A stretch of DNA of 64,000 nucleotides from Caloramator sp. E03 (GCF_006016075.1 NZ_CP040093.1:2769501-2833500), one strand, 5' to 3'. Shown: positions 1 through 8,989, counted from the first letter of the stretch. Translations and numbers: made by a program. The notes: generated by a model from the letters alone, not told the origin.

Positions 1-1
1 G

Positions 2-385
2 GACTTAGGTTTTGGAAGGTGTAACTTTGTTGTAGCAGCTTTAAAGGACTTCTGCTATAGAAAAGGAAAAAAATTAAAAGTTGCTACTAAATATCCAAAG
101 GTTGCAAGGGAATATTTTATTAAAAAGAAAGAACCAGTTGATATTATTAAGCTTAATGGTTCAGTTGAACTTGCACCTATAGTAGGTATTAGTGATGTGA
201 TAGTTGATATTGTTGAAACAGGGACAACTCTTAAGGAGAATGGACTTGTAGTTCTTGAAGAAATATGTCCTATAAGTGCAAGACTTATTTCAAATAAAGT
301 GAGTTTTAAAAATAAGTCTGAGGATATTAAAAATTTGGCTGATTGTTTCGGGAGGCAAAGGGATGAGAAGGATATATGTAAATGA
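2..385 (+). CDS. hisG: ATP phosphoribosyltransferase, short form (partial, 5' end outside window)
   Basis: This is the C-terminal 127 residues of HisG, which condenses ATP and PRPP in the first step of histidine synthesis. The frame is open from base 2. It shows the family signature GSVELAPIVG followed by DVIVDIVETGTTLKENGL, which forms the PRPP-binding region. The protein ends soon after this block with no C-terminal regulatory domain, so it is the short form, which in known bacteria works with a HisZ regulatory subunit; hisZ would be expected upstream. The last 23 bases overlap hisD, so the two are probably translationally coupled. Confidence 0.93.
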   Translation, partial: DLGFGRCNFVVAALKDFCYRKGKKLKVATKYPKVAREYFIKKKEPVDIIKLNGSVELAPIVGISDVIVDIVETGTTLKENGLVVLEEICPISARLISNKVSFKNKSEDIKNLADCFGRQRDEKDICK

Positions 386-1661
386 AAATAATTTTAAACA
401 GGCGATAAAGAATATAAATGAAAGAAGTGAAAAATTCTACAGGGAAATTGATAATGTTGTTTTAAATATAATCAATGATGTTAAGGAAAAAGGAGATAAA
501 GCATTACTTTATTATACAAATGCCTTTGATAAGGTAAATTTAGATGATTTAAAGGTAAAAGATAAGGAAATTGAAAATGCATTAAGTATTGTTCAAGAGG
601 AGTTTATAGAGATACTAAAAGAGGCAAAAAAGAATATCTATGAATATCATGAAAAAACTCTGCAAAGTTCTTGGATGATGTATAAAAATGAAGGGATAAT
701 TTTAGGACAGAAGGTAAGCCCTATTGAAAGAGTTGGAATATATGTTCCAGGGGGAAAGGCAGCCTATCCTTCAACAGTTTTAATGAATGCTATTCCAGCA
801 CAGATTGCCGGTGTAGAATCAATAGTTTTAGTGTCACCTCCTGATAAAAATGGCTCAATTAGTCCTTATATACTTGCAGCTGCCTGGGTATGTGGCATAA
901 AGGAAATATATAAAATAGGTGGAGCACAGGCAATAGCAGCTCTTGCTTATGGAACGGAAACTATTAAGCCTGTATATAAAATAACAGGTCCAGGAAATAT
1001 ATATGTTGCAAGGGCAAAAAGCATGGTATATGGGAAAGTTGATATAGATATGGTGGCAGGTCCAAGTGAAATATGTGTTGTTGCAGATGAAAGCTCAGAT
1101 ACAAAATTCATAGCAGCAGATATGCTATCCCAAGCTGAGCATGATGAAAATGCAGCATCTATTTTAATAACAACAAGTGAAAAGGTTGCATATAAAGTTA
1201 TTGAAAATATAAATACTCAATTAAAATATTTGAGTCGAAAGGATATTATTGAAAAATCATTAGAAAGTAATTGCAGAATATTTATAACAGATAATATTAA
1301 AACCTGCATTAATATTTGCAATGAAATTGCACCAGAGCACCTTGAGATTATGGTAGAAAACCCCTTTGAACTGCTTCCTTTAGTTAAAAATGCAGGGGCT
1401 ATTTTTTTAGGGAAATTTTCTCCAGAGCCCCTTGGAGATTATTTTGCAGGTCCTAATCATACCCTTCCAACTTCAGGTACAGCAAAATTCTCATCACCTT
1501 TAAGTGTTGAGAGTTTTATGAAAAAATCAAGTATTATTTACTATGATGAAATGAATTTAAAAAATATAAAAGATAAGATAATAAAGTTTGCAAATAATGA
1601 AGGGCTCGATGCTCATGCTAATTCTATAAAAGTGAGGTTTGATTATGGAGAAGCTAATTAA
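363..1661 (+). CDS. hisD: Histidinol dehydrogenase
   Basis: HisD is an NAD-dependent, zinc-containing enzyme that carries out the last two oxidations from histidinol to histidine. The 432 residues match the usual family length. Visible blocks are GGAQAIAALAYGT (about 187-198), the GPSEI region (233-237), SQAEHDENA (about 256-264) with metal-binding Gln and His, and PEHLEIM, whose Glu325-His326 pair corresponds to the catalytic Glu/His. The start at 363 has a GGGAGG ribosome-binding site at 351-356 inside the end of hisG. It lies second in the visible his operon. Confidence 0.97.
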   Translation: MRRIYVNENNFKQAIKNINERSEKFYREIDNVVLNIINDVKEKGDKALLYYTNAFDKVNLDDLKVKDKEIENALSIVQEEFIEILKEAKKNIYEYHEKTLQSSWMMYKNEGIILGQKVSPIERVGIYVPGGKAAYPSTVLMNAIPAQIAGVESIVLVSPPDKNGSISPYILAAAWVCGIKEIYKIGGAQAIAALAYGTETIKPVYKITGPGNIYVARAKSMVYGKVDIDMVAGPSEICVVADESSDTKFIAADMLSQAEHDENAASILITTSEKVAYKVIENINTQLKYLSRKDIIEKSLESNCRIFITDNIKTCINICNEIAPEHLEIMVENPFELLPLVKNAGAIFLGKFSPEPLGDYFAGPNHTLPTSGTAKFSSPLSVESFMKKSSIIYYDEMNLKNIKDKIIKFANNEGLDAHANSIKVRFDYGEAN

Positions 1662-2700
1662 AAAGAGTGTATATGAATTAGAGGCATATAGTGCAGTTAA
1701 TGAACTTTGTGAAATAAAACTTGATGCTAATGAAAACCCTAACGATTTATTTAGAAATTATCATGAATATTTTTTAAATGAAATTATAAAAAATAATATA
1801 AACAGATATCCTGATCCTACTAGCCTTAGATTAAGAAAAGAACTTTCAAAATATACTGGCATTGATGAGGATAATTTAATATGTGGGAATGGTTCTGATG
1901 AAATAATTGGGTTGATAATAAATGCTTTTGTAGACAAAGGAGATAATGTGGTAATACATGTTCCAACCTTTTCAATGTACAAAATTACTGCAAGAATATC
2001 AGGAGCAAAGGTTATCGAAGTAGAAAGTGATGAGGACTTTAATATAGACATAAACAAAATTATTAAAAAAGCAAATGAAAATAATGCAAAGCTTATATTC
2101 CTTTGCAACCCTAATAATCCTACAGGAAATGTAATAAAAAGGGATGATATATTAAAAGTTTTGCATGATACAAATAGTATAGTTGTTGTTGATGAAGCTT
2201 ATTTTGAATTTTATGGGCAAACAGTTATAGATAAGATTGATGAGGATAGGCTTATAGTTATTAGAACTCTTTCAAAGGCTTTTGCTCTTGCTGGAGCAAG
2301 AATAGGATATGCTGCTGCAGCCACGAAAATTATTAATGTTTTAAATAAAATAAGGTCCCCGTATAACCTCAATATATTTTCACAAATTACAGGGGTTATA
2401 ATGCTTAAGCATGTTGATGATGTTAGAAAAAGTATAGATGAAATAAAATGTGAAAAAGAATATATACTAAATCAGCTTCAAGGTTTAAATGGGATAAAAG
2501 TTTATAATGGCTGTGGGAATTTCTTGCTTATCCGTTTTCAAGAATTCAATAAAGCTGTAAAACTACTAAAAGAACATGGTATTTCAGTAAAATCATTTAA
2601 TTCGGATATCCTAAAAGGATGTATAAGGGTTACAATTGGAAAAAGACATGAGAATGATAAATTTATAAATACTGTAAAGAGAGTGGTTAATAATGAATAG
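1645..2700 (+). CDS. hisC: Histidinol-phosphate aminotransferase
   Basis: HisC is a PLP enzyme that transfers an amino group from glutamate to imidazole acetol phosphate. It is 351 residues from the ATG at 1645. That start is preferred over an in-frame TTG at 1639 because GTGAGG at 1632-1637 sits 7 bases upstream. Fold-type I motifs are clear: LDANENP (27-33), NRYPDPTS (53-60), CNPNNPTGN (154-162), VVDEAY (181-186) and TLSKAFALAGARIGYA, with the PLP-binding lysine at about 211. It overlaps hisD by 17 bases. Confidence 0.96.
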   Translation: MEKLIKKSVYELEAYSAVNELCEIKLDANENPNDLFRNYHEYFLNEIIKNNINRYPDPTSLRLRKELSKYTGIDEDNLICGNGSDEIIGLIINAFVDKGDNVVIHVPTFSMYKITARISGAKVIEVESDEDFNIDINKIIKKANENNAKLIFLCNPNNPTGNVIKRDDILKVLHDTNSIVVVDEAYFEFYGQTVIDKIDEDRLIVIRTLSKAFALAGARIGYAAAATKIINVLNKIRSPYNLNIFSQITGVIMLKHVDDVRKSIDEIKCEKEYILNQLQGLNGIKVYNGCGNFLLIRFQEFNKAVKLLKEHGISVKSFNSDILKGCIRVTIGKRHENDKFINTVKRVVNNE

Positions 2701-3280
2701 AGAAACAAATATATTAAGAAAAACAAATGAAACAGATATTAATATGTATTTATGTATAGATGGTAAAGGACGAGGGGAGATTGATACTAAAATAGGATTT
2801 TTAAATCACATGTTAGATCTTTTTTCAAAACATAGCTTTTTTGATTTAAAAATCAAAGCTGTTGGCGATATAGAAGTTGATAATCACCATACAGTTGAAG
2901 ATTTAGGTATTGTTCTTGGACAGGCTTTTTTAAACTGCATAGGAGATAAAAAGGGAATTTCAAGGTATTCTACAGTATTTACACCAATGGATGAGGCTCT
3001 TTCTATGGTTTCAATTGATATAAGTGGAAGAGGGTATCTAATATTTGACGTTCCATTCAATAAGGAGTTTATTGGTAATTTCGAAACTGAGCTTATAAAA
3101 GAATTTTTTTATGCATTTGCAATAAATTCTAAAACTACCCTTCATATTAAATTAATGTATGGAGAAAACAGTCATCATATTGCTGAATCTATATTTAAAG
3201 GGTTTGGAAGAGTACTATATAATGCTTCAAGAGTTGATGAAAAAATTGAGGGCGTTTTATCGACAAAAGGAAGTCTATAG
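2693..3280 (+). CDS. hisB: Imidazoleglycerol-phosphate dehydratase
   Basis: HisB is the manganese-dependent dehydratase that makes imidazole acetol phosphate. At 195 residues it is the monofunctional form, without the N-terminal phosphatase domain of enteric HisB; a separate histidinol phosphatase must lie elsewhere. The metal-binding motifs are present: FLNHMLDLFSKH near residue 35, DNHHTVEDLG near 63, and NSHHIAESIFKG near 160. It begins 8 bases before the hisC stop and has only a weak GAGTGG ribosome-binding site, consistent with translational coupling. Confidence 0.96.
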   Translation: MNRETNILRKTNETDINMYLCIDGKGRGEIDTKIGFLNHMLDLFSKHSFFDLKIKAVGDIEVDNHHTVEDLGIVLGQAFLNCIGDKKGISRYSTVFTPMDEALSMVSIDISGRGYLIFDVPFNKEFIGNFETELIKEFFYAFAINSKTTLHIKLMYGENSHHIAESIFKGFGRVLYNASRVDEKIEGVLSTKGSL

Positions 3281-3297
3281 AATATAGGAGGTTGGGT

Positions 3298-3903
3298 ATG
3301 ATTGCAATAATTGATTATGGAGCAGGGAATTTAAAAAATGTTTATAGAGCAGTTATTAATATGGGCTTTGATGCAAAGGTAACGTCAAAGGCTGAAGATA
3401 TAAATAATAGTAAAGCTATGATACTTCCAGGGGTTGGAGCCTTTGGAGATGCTATTTATAACCTTGAAAAGGCAGATTTAATTGATTGTATAAAAGAAAA
3501 CATTTCTAAGGGCAAATATATTCTTGGAATATGCTTGGGATTTCAGCTTTTTTATGATGTAAGCTATGAAGGAGGATGTTATAAAGGATTAGGTCTTTTG
3601 AAAGGAGAAGTAGTAAGATTTAGCGGAAAGTTAAAAGTGCCTCATATAGGATGGAATAGCCTTGTTTTTAATAAAGAAGATGAAATTGTAAAAGGAATTA
3701 GAAATAACGATTATGCTTATTTTGTGCACTCTTATTATGTTAAGCCTGATAACTTTGAAGATGTAATTTTATATTGTGATTATGAAGTTAAGGTTCCTGC
3801 TATTGTAAGGAACAACAATATAATAGGTATGCAGTTTCATCCCGAAAAAAGTGGGAAAGTTGGGGGAAAACTTTTAAAAAATTTTGGGGAGTTGATAAAG
3901 TGA
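3298..3903 (+). CDS. hisH: Imidazole glycerol phosphate synthase, glutamine amidotransferase subunit
   Basis: HisH releases ammonia from glutamine and passes it to HisF. The 201-residue class I amidotransferase shows MIAIIDYGAGN at the start, the nucleophile Cys79 in GICLGFQLF, and His181/Glu183 in QFHPEKS, giving a complete triad. The ATG at 3298 is preferred over a TTG six bases earlier because AGGAGG at 3286-3291 is then correctly spaced and the protein begins at the family-typical residue. An 11-17 base gap after hisB is one of the few breaks in this operon. Confidence 0.96.
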   Translation: MIAIIDYGAGNLKNVYRAVINMGFDAKVTSKAEDINNSKAMILPGVGAFGDAIYNLEKADLIDCIKENISKGKYILGICLGFQLFYDVSYEGGCYKGLGLLKGEVVRFSGKLKVPHIGWNSLVFNKEDEIVKGIRNNDYAYFVHSYYVKPDNFEDVILYCDYEVKVPAIVRNNNIIGMQFHPEKSGKVGGKLLKNFGELIK

Positions 3904-4634
3904 TAATATTTCCAGCAATTGATATTAAAAATGGCAGATGTGTTAGGCTAACACAGGGTAATCAAAAGTATGAAGAAGTTTTTTATGATAATCCTGTTGA
4001 TGCTGCAATGTTATGGGAAAAATTAGGGGCAGAATATTTACATGTTGTTGATTTAGATGGTGCATTTTGTGGGCAGCCTCAAAATAAGCATATAGTCAAA
4101 AATATAATAGAATCAGTAGATATTCCTTTACAGCTTGGAGGAGGAATTAGAACCATTAAAGATATTGAAGAGGTAATCTCATTAGGAGTAAAAAGGGTGA
4201 TTTTAGGAACTGCAGCAATATCCAATAAGGAATTAATAATAAATGCATTAAAAGAATACGGGGATAATATTGCAGTATCTATTGATGCAAAAGATGGCTA
4301 TGCTGCAATAAATGGATGGATGGAAGTGAGCAATAAAAACGCCTTTGATTTGGCAATAGAGCTTGAAAGATTAGGATTAAGATACCTTATATATACGGAT
4401 ATACTAAAGGATGGGATGTTGTCAGGTCCTAATTTTGAACATATAAGATTGCTAAAAAATAAAACAAATTTAAATATAATTGTTTCTGGTGGAATAAGTT
4501 CTGCAGATGACTTGTTAGAGTTGAAAAAACTTGGTGTTTATGGGGCAATTGTTGGAAAGGCTCTTTATACAGGGCAAATAAAAGATTTTGGAGGGATTGT
4601 GCTTGCTTGCAAAGAGGATTATTCCCTGTCTTGA
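3900..4634 (+). CDS. hisA: ProFAR isomerase (phosphoribosylformimino-5-aminoimidazole carboxamide ribotide isomerase)
   Basis: HisA catalyses the Amadori-type isomerisation of ProFAR to PRFAR on a TIM barrel of two half-barrel repeats. The catalytic aspartates are visible as Asp8 in FPAIDIKNG and Asp129 in VSIDAKDG. Phosphate-binding loops are LGGGIRT (about 79-85) and VSGGISS. It is 244 residues, full length. The GTG start overlaps the hisH TGA in a GTGA junction with a GGGGAG ribosome-binding site at 3886-3891, so translation is coupled to hisH. Confidence 0.96.
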   Translation: MIIFPAIDIKNGRCVRLTQGNQKYEEVFYDNPVDAAMLWEKLGAEYLHVVDLDGAFCGQPQNKHIVKNIIESVDIPLQLGGGIRTIKDIEEVISLGVKRVILGTAAISNKELIINALKEYGDNIAVSIDAKDGYAAINGWMEVSNKNAFDLAIELERLGLRYLIYTDILKDGMLSGPNFEHIRLLKNKTNLNIIVSGGISSADDLLELKKLGVYGAIVGKALYTGQIKDFGGIVLACKEDYSLS

Positions 4635-5388
4635 TGTAAAAGATGGAAGAGTTGTCAAGGGGAAAAGGTTTAAAGATATATGTGATGTTGATGATCCTGT
4701 TAAGTTGTCAGAGTATTATAATGAAGAAGGAGCGGATGAACTTGTATTTTATGATATAACCGCATCCTTTGAGAAGAGAAATATATTTTTAAATGTTGTC
4801 GAAAAGGTTGCAGAGAAAATCAACATACCTTTTACTGTAGGAGGAGGTATTAATAGTATAGAAGATTTTAGAGCAGCTTTGTTAGCAGGAGCAGATAAGG
4901 TGTCAGTTAATACGTCAGCTGTTCGAGATCCAGATATTATTAAAAAAGCAGCATTAAAATTTGGAAGCCAGTGTGTGGTATTATCTATGGATGTTAAAAA
5001 AACTGAAAATGGATACTATAAAGTATTTATAAATGGAGGAAGAGTTGAAACAAATCTTGAGGCTATATCTTGGGCTAAAACTGGGGAGAACCTTGGAGCA
5101 GGAGAGATAGTATTAAACAGTATTGACTGTGATGGAGTAAAAAATGGATATGACATTGAACTTACAAGGGCAATTGCAGAGGCCGTAAATATTCCTGTTA
5201 TAGCTTCAGGAGGTGCAGGAAATATGGAGCATTTTAGTGAAGTTTTAAAATATGGTAAAGCTGATGCAGCTTTAGCAGCATCTATATTTCACTATGGGGA
5301 CATTAAAATAAAAGATCTTAAGGATTATTTAGCTAAGGATGGAATTTGTGTAAGGAGGGAATATTATGACGCTGCAGATAAAGTTTGA
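4603..5388 (+). CDS. hisF: Imidazole glycerol phosphate synthase, cyclase subunit
   Basis: HisF is the cyclase partner of HisH, producing imidazole glycerol phosphate and AICAR. I place the start at TTG 4603 because GGAGGG at 4590-4595 then has a 7-base spacer and the protein begins [11 protein letters not shown], as in known HisF proteins. Longer reading from 4588 is possible but lacks support. The catalytic residues Asp11 and Asp130 are both present, as are GGGINS and ASGGAG phosphate loops. The gene overlaps hisA by 32 bases, the longest overlap in the operon. Confidence 0.95.
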   Translation: MLAKRIIPCLDVKDGRVVKGKRFKDICDVDDPVKLSEYYNEEGADELVFYDITASFEKRNIFLNVVEKVAEKINIPFTVGGGINSIEDFRAALLAGADKVSVNTSAVRDPDIIKKAALKFGSQCVVLSMDVKKTENGYYKVFINGGRVETNLEAISWAKTGENLGAGEIVLNSIDCDGVKNGYDIELTRAIAEAVNIPVIASGGAGNMEHFSEVLKYGKADAALAASIFHYGDIKIKDLKDYLAKDGICVRREYYDAADKV

Positions 5389-5986
5389 TGATAATGGGCT
5401 CATACCAGCAATAATTCAAGATGAAAAAAGTAAAAAAGTACTTATGTTAGCATATATGAATGAGGAGTCAATAGAAAAAACGATTACTACTGGAACAACA
5501 TGGTTTTATAGTAGAAGTAGGAAAAAACTTTGGAATAAAGGAGAAACCTCAGGAAATTATCAGAAAGTAAAGAGGATAAGTTTTGACTGTGATTGTGATA
5601 CAGTTCTCATTGAGGTTGAACCTCTTGGAAATGCATGTCATACAGGAAGTAGCAGCTGTTTTTTTAATGAATTTTATGTAGATGAAGATAAGAGCAGTGA
5701 TGATAAAGAAATAATAATAAATCTTTATGAAAGAATTATGAACCGTAAGCAAAATCCTAAAGAAGGTTCATATACTAACTATCTTTTTAATAAAGGAATA
5801 GATAAGATATTAAAAAAAGTTGGAGAGGAGTCAAGTGAAGTTATTATAGCTTCTAAAAACGATAGTAGAGAAGAAATGATTTATGAAATATCTGATCTTT
5901 TGTATCATGTACTTGTGCTTATGGTAGATAAAGGAATATCAATTGAGGATATTAAGAAGGAAATTAAAAGAAGATATGAAAAGTAG
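5366..5986 (+). CDS. hisI: Bifunctional phosphoribosyl-AMP cyclohydrolase / phosphoribosyl-ATP pyrophosphohydrolase
   Basis: This 206-residue fusion carries out steps two and three of histidine synthesis (HisIE). Residues 1 to about 105 are the cyclohydrolase, with WFYSRSR, the metal-binding DCDCDTVL and the zinc-site GNACHTG. Residues from about 112 are the helical pyrophosphohydrolase, with [13 protein letters not shown] and [13 protein letters not shown]. The start has AAGGAGGG at 5352-5359 and overlaps hisF by 23 bases. It is the last gene of the operon and is followed by a terminator at 6017. Confidence 0.96.
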   Translation: MTLQIKFDDNGLIPAIIQDEKSKKVLMLAYMNEESIEKTITTGTTWFYSRSRKKLWNKGETSGNYQKVKRISFDCDCDTVLIEVEPLGNACHTGSSSCFFNEFYVDEDKSSDDKEIIINLYERIMNRKQNPKEGSYTNYLFNKGIDKILKKVGEESSEVIIASKNDSREEMIYEISDLLYHVLVLMVDKGISIEDIKKEIKRRYEK

Positions 5987-6016
5987 AGAACTTAAAATAT
6001 ATGTAATAAGAATAAT

Positions 6017-6053
6017 AAAAGCAGGATTAAAGTTTAATCTTGCTTTTATTTTT
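6017..6053 (+). terminator. Intrinsic terminator of the his operon
   Basis: The arms AAAAGCAGGATTAA and TTAATCTTGCTTTT (6017-6030 and 6034-6047) pair almost completely, with one G-U, around a 3-base loop. They are followed by a T-rich run. It lies 30 bases after the hisIE stop. Confidence 0.85.
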
Positions 6054-6094
6054 GATATAATATTTTTAATAAATTATGATATGAGAGGTTTAAA

Positions 6095-6277
6095 ATGGTA
6101 AAGATTATAAACAGCAATTGTAAAAAATGTCCTTATTTAAAAGCAGGAAGTTGTAGTGGAGAAGATAAACAATGTATTTGCAGGTTCTGCCCAAGAAATA
6201 TTGCTACATGTATCACTGTAAAATGGTGCAGGGAAACAGAATCACCATTAATAATAGAATATAGATCAGAGGGATAG
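6095..6277 (+). CDS. Small cysteine-rich protein of unknown function
   Basis: This 60-residue protein has eight cysteines, arranged as CKKC near the N-terminus, a single Cys at about 19, then CICRFC, a single Cys and a final WC. It looks like a compact metal- or Fe-S-binding protein, but I cannot name the family. It has a GAGAGG ribosome-binding site at 6083-6088 and a possible -10 TATAAT at 6056-6061 just after the his terminator. It ends one base before a ferredoxin-flavodoxin gene, suggesting co-transcription and a redox role; that role is inference. Confidence 0.7.
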   Translation: MVKIINSNCKKCPYLKAGSCSGEDKQCICRFCPRNIATCITVKWCRETESPLIIEYRSEG

Positions 6278-6278
6278 A

Positions 6279-7031
6279 ATGAAAGGTGCTATAGTTTATT
6301 TTTCAGGTACAGGTAATACAGAATTTGTGGCTAAAAATTTTAAAGATGAGTTCCAAAAAAGAAACATTGAATGTGTACTAATAGATATTAGCAAAAAAAA
6401 GAAAATAAATGATGATTATAATTTTTATGTTTTTGGATGTCCTATACATTCAGATCTTTTTCCAGATTACTTTATTGATTTTATTAATAATAACATTAAG
6501 TACGGAAACAGAAGAAAATGTATTATATTTTCTACCCAGGCAAGTAATTCAGCTGCCGGGGCAGATTATCTTGGAGAAATATTAAATAAAAAAGATTTTG
6601 AAATAATGGCTAAAATAATGGTTAAAATGCCTCAAAATTTTTTTATAGCAGGATTTAAAAAAACTCCTCAAGATGAATGTGAAAAACTTAAAAAAGATGC
6701 ACAGGCTTATGTGAAATCTATTGTTGAAAGTTTCTTAGAAGGTAAAAAGGTTTTAAATAATGTTTCAAATTTAAGATTAGTTTTTGGTAAGGCAATATAT
6801 AAAATGTTTAAAAAATATGCATTAAATTGGGCTAAGAATAAGCTTAAAGTTGATATGTCTGTATGTGTAAAATGTCAAAAATGCATTCAAAACTGTCCTA
6901 CTAAAAATATAACATTTGATGAAACAATAAAATTTAAATCCCAATGTATATGTTGCCAAAGGTGTATTCATGGTTGTCCTGTGAATGCCTTTTATTTTAA
7001 AGGGAAAAGGGTTTCTCAATATAAAATTTAA
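6279..7031 (+). CDS. EFR1-type ferredoxin: flavodoxin-like domain with two C-terminal 4Fe-4S clusters
   Basis: The 250-residue protein starts with a flavodoxin-like fold (YFSGTGNTEFVAK, FMN phosphate loop at about 7-19) and ends with two ferredoxin motifs: CVKCQKCIQNCP at about 197-208 and CICCQRCIHGCP at about 223-234. This layout is that of the EFR1 family of anaerobic electron carriers. Its partner is not known; the Cys-rich protein before it and the flavodoxin-PNPOx protein after it are the candidates from context. Its ribosome-binding site is AGAGGGA and it follows the previous stop by one base. Confidence 0.85.
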   Translation: MKGAIVYFSGTGNTEFVAKNFKDEFQKRNIECVLIDISKKKKINDDYNFYVFGCPIHSDLFPDYFIDFINNNIKYGNRRKCIIFSTQASNSAAGADYLGEILNKKDFEIMAKIMVKMPQNFFIAGFKKTPQDECEKLKKDAQAYVKSIVESFLEGKKVLNNVSNLRLVFGKAIYKMFKKYALNWAKNKLKVDMSVCVKCQKCIQNCPTKNITFDETIKFKSQCICCQRCIHGCPVNAFYFKGKRVSQYKI

Positions 7032-7042
7032 GGGGGGTTTAT

Positions 7043-7993
7043 ATGAAAAAAACTTTAATAATATGTGAAAGTAAATATGGTACTACAAAAAAAGCAGCAG
7101 ATACTTTAGCCTTAATATTAGGACCATCGAAGGTCATATCCTGTAATGAATTTAATGAAGAATACAAAAATTATGATTTTTTTGTTTTAGGATCTCCAAT
7201 ATACATGGAGAGTTTTGATGAGAAAATTATTCGTTTTGCCATAGAAGAAAGAGATTTTTTAAGAACAAAGAAAATTGCTCTGTTTTGTACGTGCCTTGCT
7301 AAATCAAAGGAAAAGGAATATTTTAAACCGATAATATCAATCCTTGAAAAAGAATGTATAGTAACAGCTAAAGCACTTGGTGGTGCTTTAAAGCTTAAAG
7401 AACTGGAAAAAGAAGATATGGATCTTCTAATTAGTTTTTCTGAAAAAGCAAAGATTGTTTTAAAGGATGCTGATTTTTATGATGTTAAGGAGGTTGTGGA
7501 TTTAGGCCTTGAAATTAAAGGCTTTAGGGATAAAATAATTCCGTCTGCTCCTTATTTAAAGGTTAAGTTTTTATTAGAGGAATTTTTAAAATGCCACAAT
7601 ACCTGTACTCTTTCAACATCATTTAATGGTAGGGTTAGAGGAACGCCTATAGAATATACTTATGAAGATGGATATATATATTTATTTAGTGAGGGTGGAG
7701 AAAAATTTGCCAATATATTATTAAATGAAAATGTTTCAATTTCTATATACGATAATTATGATAATATGACTAAGCTTGCAGGGGTACAGATTTTTGGTAA
7801 AGCCTATATAGTACCATATAGAGGTAAGGAATACTGTGATATAGCACAAATAAAAGGACTTAATGTTGAGCAGCTTCTAAAACTGCCAATTAAAATGAAT
7901 ATTATAAAGATTAAGTTAATAAGAGCAGAGATTTTATTTTCAAAATTCAAAACCATGGGGTATGATATAAGACAAATATTCAATTTTGAATAA
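7043..7993 (+). CDS. Flavodoxin-domain protein fused to a pyridoxamine 5'-phosphate oxidase-like FMN-binding domain
   Basis: Residues 1 to about 150 resemble the flavodoxin fold of HemG-type proteins (ICESKYGTTKKAAD, the FMN phosphate loop, and LGSPIYMESFD). Residues from about 185 resemble the split-barrel FMN-binding PNPOx-like family (TCTLSTSFNGRVRGTP, YLFSEGGEKFANIL, VSISIYDN). The fusion suggests an FMN-dependent electron-transfer or reductase enzyme; the substrate cannot be told. The ribosome-binding site is AGGGGGG and the gap to the EFR1 gene is 11 bases, so the three genes from 6095 probably form one operon ending at the terminator at 7997. Confidence 0.75.
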   Translation: MKKTLIICESKYGTTKKAADTLALILGPSKVISCNEFNEEYKNYDFFVLGSPIYMESFDEKIIRFAIEERDFLRTKKIALFCTCLAKSKEKEYFKPIISILEKECIVTAKALGGALKLKELEKEDMDLLISFSEKAKIVLKDADFYDVKEVVDLGLEIKGFRDKIIPSAPYLKVKFLLEEFLKCHNTCTLSTSFNGRVRGTPIEYTYEDGYIYLFSEGGEKFANILLNENVSISIYDNYDNMTKLAGVQIFGKAYIVPYRGKEYCDIAQIKGLNVEQLLKLPIKMNIIKIKLIRAEILFSKFKTMGYDIRQIFNFE

Positions 7994-7996
7994 TAA

Positions 7997-8026
7997 AAGG
8001 ATGGGAAGATCCATCCTTATTTTTTA
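7997..8026. terminator. Bidirectional terminator between convergent genes
   Basis: Arms AAGGATGG (7997-8004) and CCATCCTT (8011-8018) enclose a 6-base loop. T-runs follow on both strands. The hairpin overlaps the stop codon of the minus-strand DUF378 gene. Confidence 0.85.
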
Positions 8027-8214
8027 TTAGCAATAAGATCAGATAGAAGATATATGCCGGATAGCCCAACAAGTGTATATATAATTCTTGAAATTAAGCT
8101 GCTTGCCCCTCCAAAGAGGGTAGCTACAAGGTCAAATTGAAAAAGCCCTACGAGCCCCCAATTTATAGCTCCAATTAGTACAAGTATCAATGCTACTTTG
8201 TATAGTTTTTTCAC
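8017..8214 (-). CDS. DUF378 family small membrane protein
   Basis: This 65-residue protein has two hydrophobic segments (about 5-27 and 40-60). The conserved core, IGAINWGLVGLFQFDLVATLFG, split here as INWGLVGLF and DLVATLFG, is typical of DUF378. No function is established for the family. It starts at GTG, with GGAGGG spaced 6 bases upstream on the minus strand. It stands alone, between a convergent operon and a divergent gene. Confidence 0.85.
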   Translation of the reverse strand: MKKLYKVALILVLIGAINWGLVGLFQFDLVATLFGGASSLISRIIYTLVGLSGIYLLSDLIANKK

Positions 8215-8343
8215 TTACAACCCTCCGATTATTATTCTATATAATAATATTTCCATTGTTTAATATTTATGCTATTTAATATTTATAATTTTTTGTATAA
8301 TAATAATTAGATTGATAATAAATAATAATGTTGAGGGGTAGTT

Positions 8344-8886
8344 ATGAGGAAAGTAACAAATATTATTTTCTTTTTTCTTCTTACGATTACGATATTTTAT
8401 TTTTATAATAATTTTGATATTAAAAAAGGTCTTACTATAGATGAAATAAATAAAATTGCAGCAAGCAGGATAAATAAAACTGAAGGTGAAAAAATATTAA
8501 ATAGCCTAAAAAATATAGACCTTAGCAGATTAGATATAGATAAACAAGAAAGCATTTTAAAGTTTATTGGAGATCAAAATCTTTTTGAAGGTAACAGACT
8601 TAAGGATTTTATAAATTCTTCTAAAAAGCTTGAGGGTATTTCAAAGGAATTATATTATAAAGTTTTATATGGCATCTATACCAAAAACCCTTCAGAGTTT
8701 TTAAAAAAAGTATTATATTTAAATACTGATGATATGGGAAAAATATTAAAAGCCTTTAGTGATAAATATATTGAAAAACCAAAACTTATATCGGATTTAC
8801 AAGATATATTAAAAAATGGAAAGCTTAATAAAGAACAAAAGGATAAAATTAATAAGATAATCCATGAAATTAAAAACTCATATTGA
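8344..8886 (+). CDS. Unknown protein with N-terminal membrane anchor
   Basis: I do not recognise this 180-residue protein. Residues 5-22 form one hydrophobic segment without a clear signal-peptidase site, so it is probably membrane-anchored. The rest is lysine-rich and predicted helical (for example LNSLKNIDLSRLDIDKQESIL and the C-terminal KDKINKIIHEIKN). TTGAGGGG provides the ribosome-binding site. Its stop codon lies inside the -35 box of the pyr promoter, so it is a separate unit from the pyr operon. Confidence 0.6.
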   Translation: MRKVTNIIFFFLLTITIFYFYNNFDIKKGLTIDEINKIAASRINKTEGEKILNSLKNIDLSRLDIDKQESILKFIGDQNLFEGNRLKDFINSSKKLEGISKELYYKVLYGIYTKNPSEFLKKVLYLNTDDMGKILKAFSDKYIEKPKLISDLQDILKNGKLNKEQKDKINKIIHEIKNSY

Positions 8887-8911
8887 CACTCTACAGGGTT
8901 TGTGATATTAT
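8883..8911 (+). promoter_or_regulatory. Promoter of the pyr operon
   Basis: TTGACA (8883-8888) and TATTAT (8906-8911) are 17 bases apart, and an extended TG precedes the -10 at 8903-8904. A start near 8918 would place the whole PyrR leader within the transcript. Confidence 0.85.
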
Positions 8912-8921
8912 ATTAAAAATG

Positions 8922-8952
8922 CCTTTAAGCTGGTACTGCGATACCGGGAAGG
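8922..8952 (+). promoter_or_regulatory. PyrR-binding hairpin 1 (anti-antiterminator of the pyr attenuator)
   Basis: An inner 6-pair stem (8930-8935 with 8942-8947) closes the hexaloop CTGCGA, which fits the PyrR loop pattern CNGNGA. A purine bulge AAG (8927-8929) separates it from an outer stem CCTTT/GAAGG. GGGAAGG at 8946-8952 can instead pair with CCTTCCC at 8991-8997, which would break the terminator. That gives the known three-state scheme: PyrR with UMP stabilises this hairpin, frees the terminator and stops transcription. No pyrR gene is in the window. Confidence 0.8.
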
Positions 8953-8989
8953 ATGTGATGAGAGCAATTCTAAAATTGTGTATTTTTAT

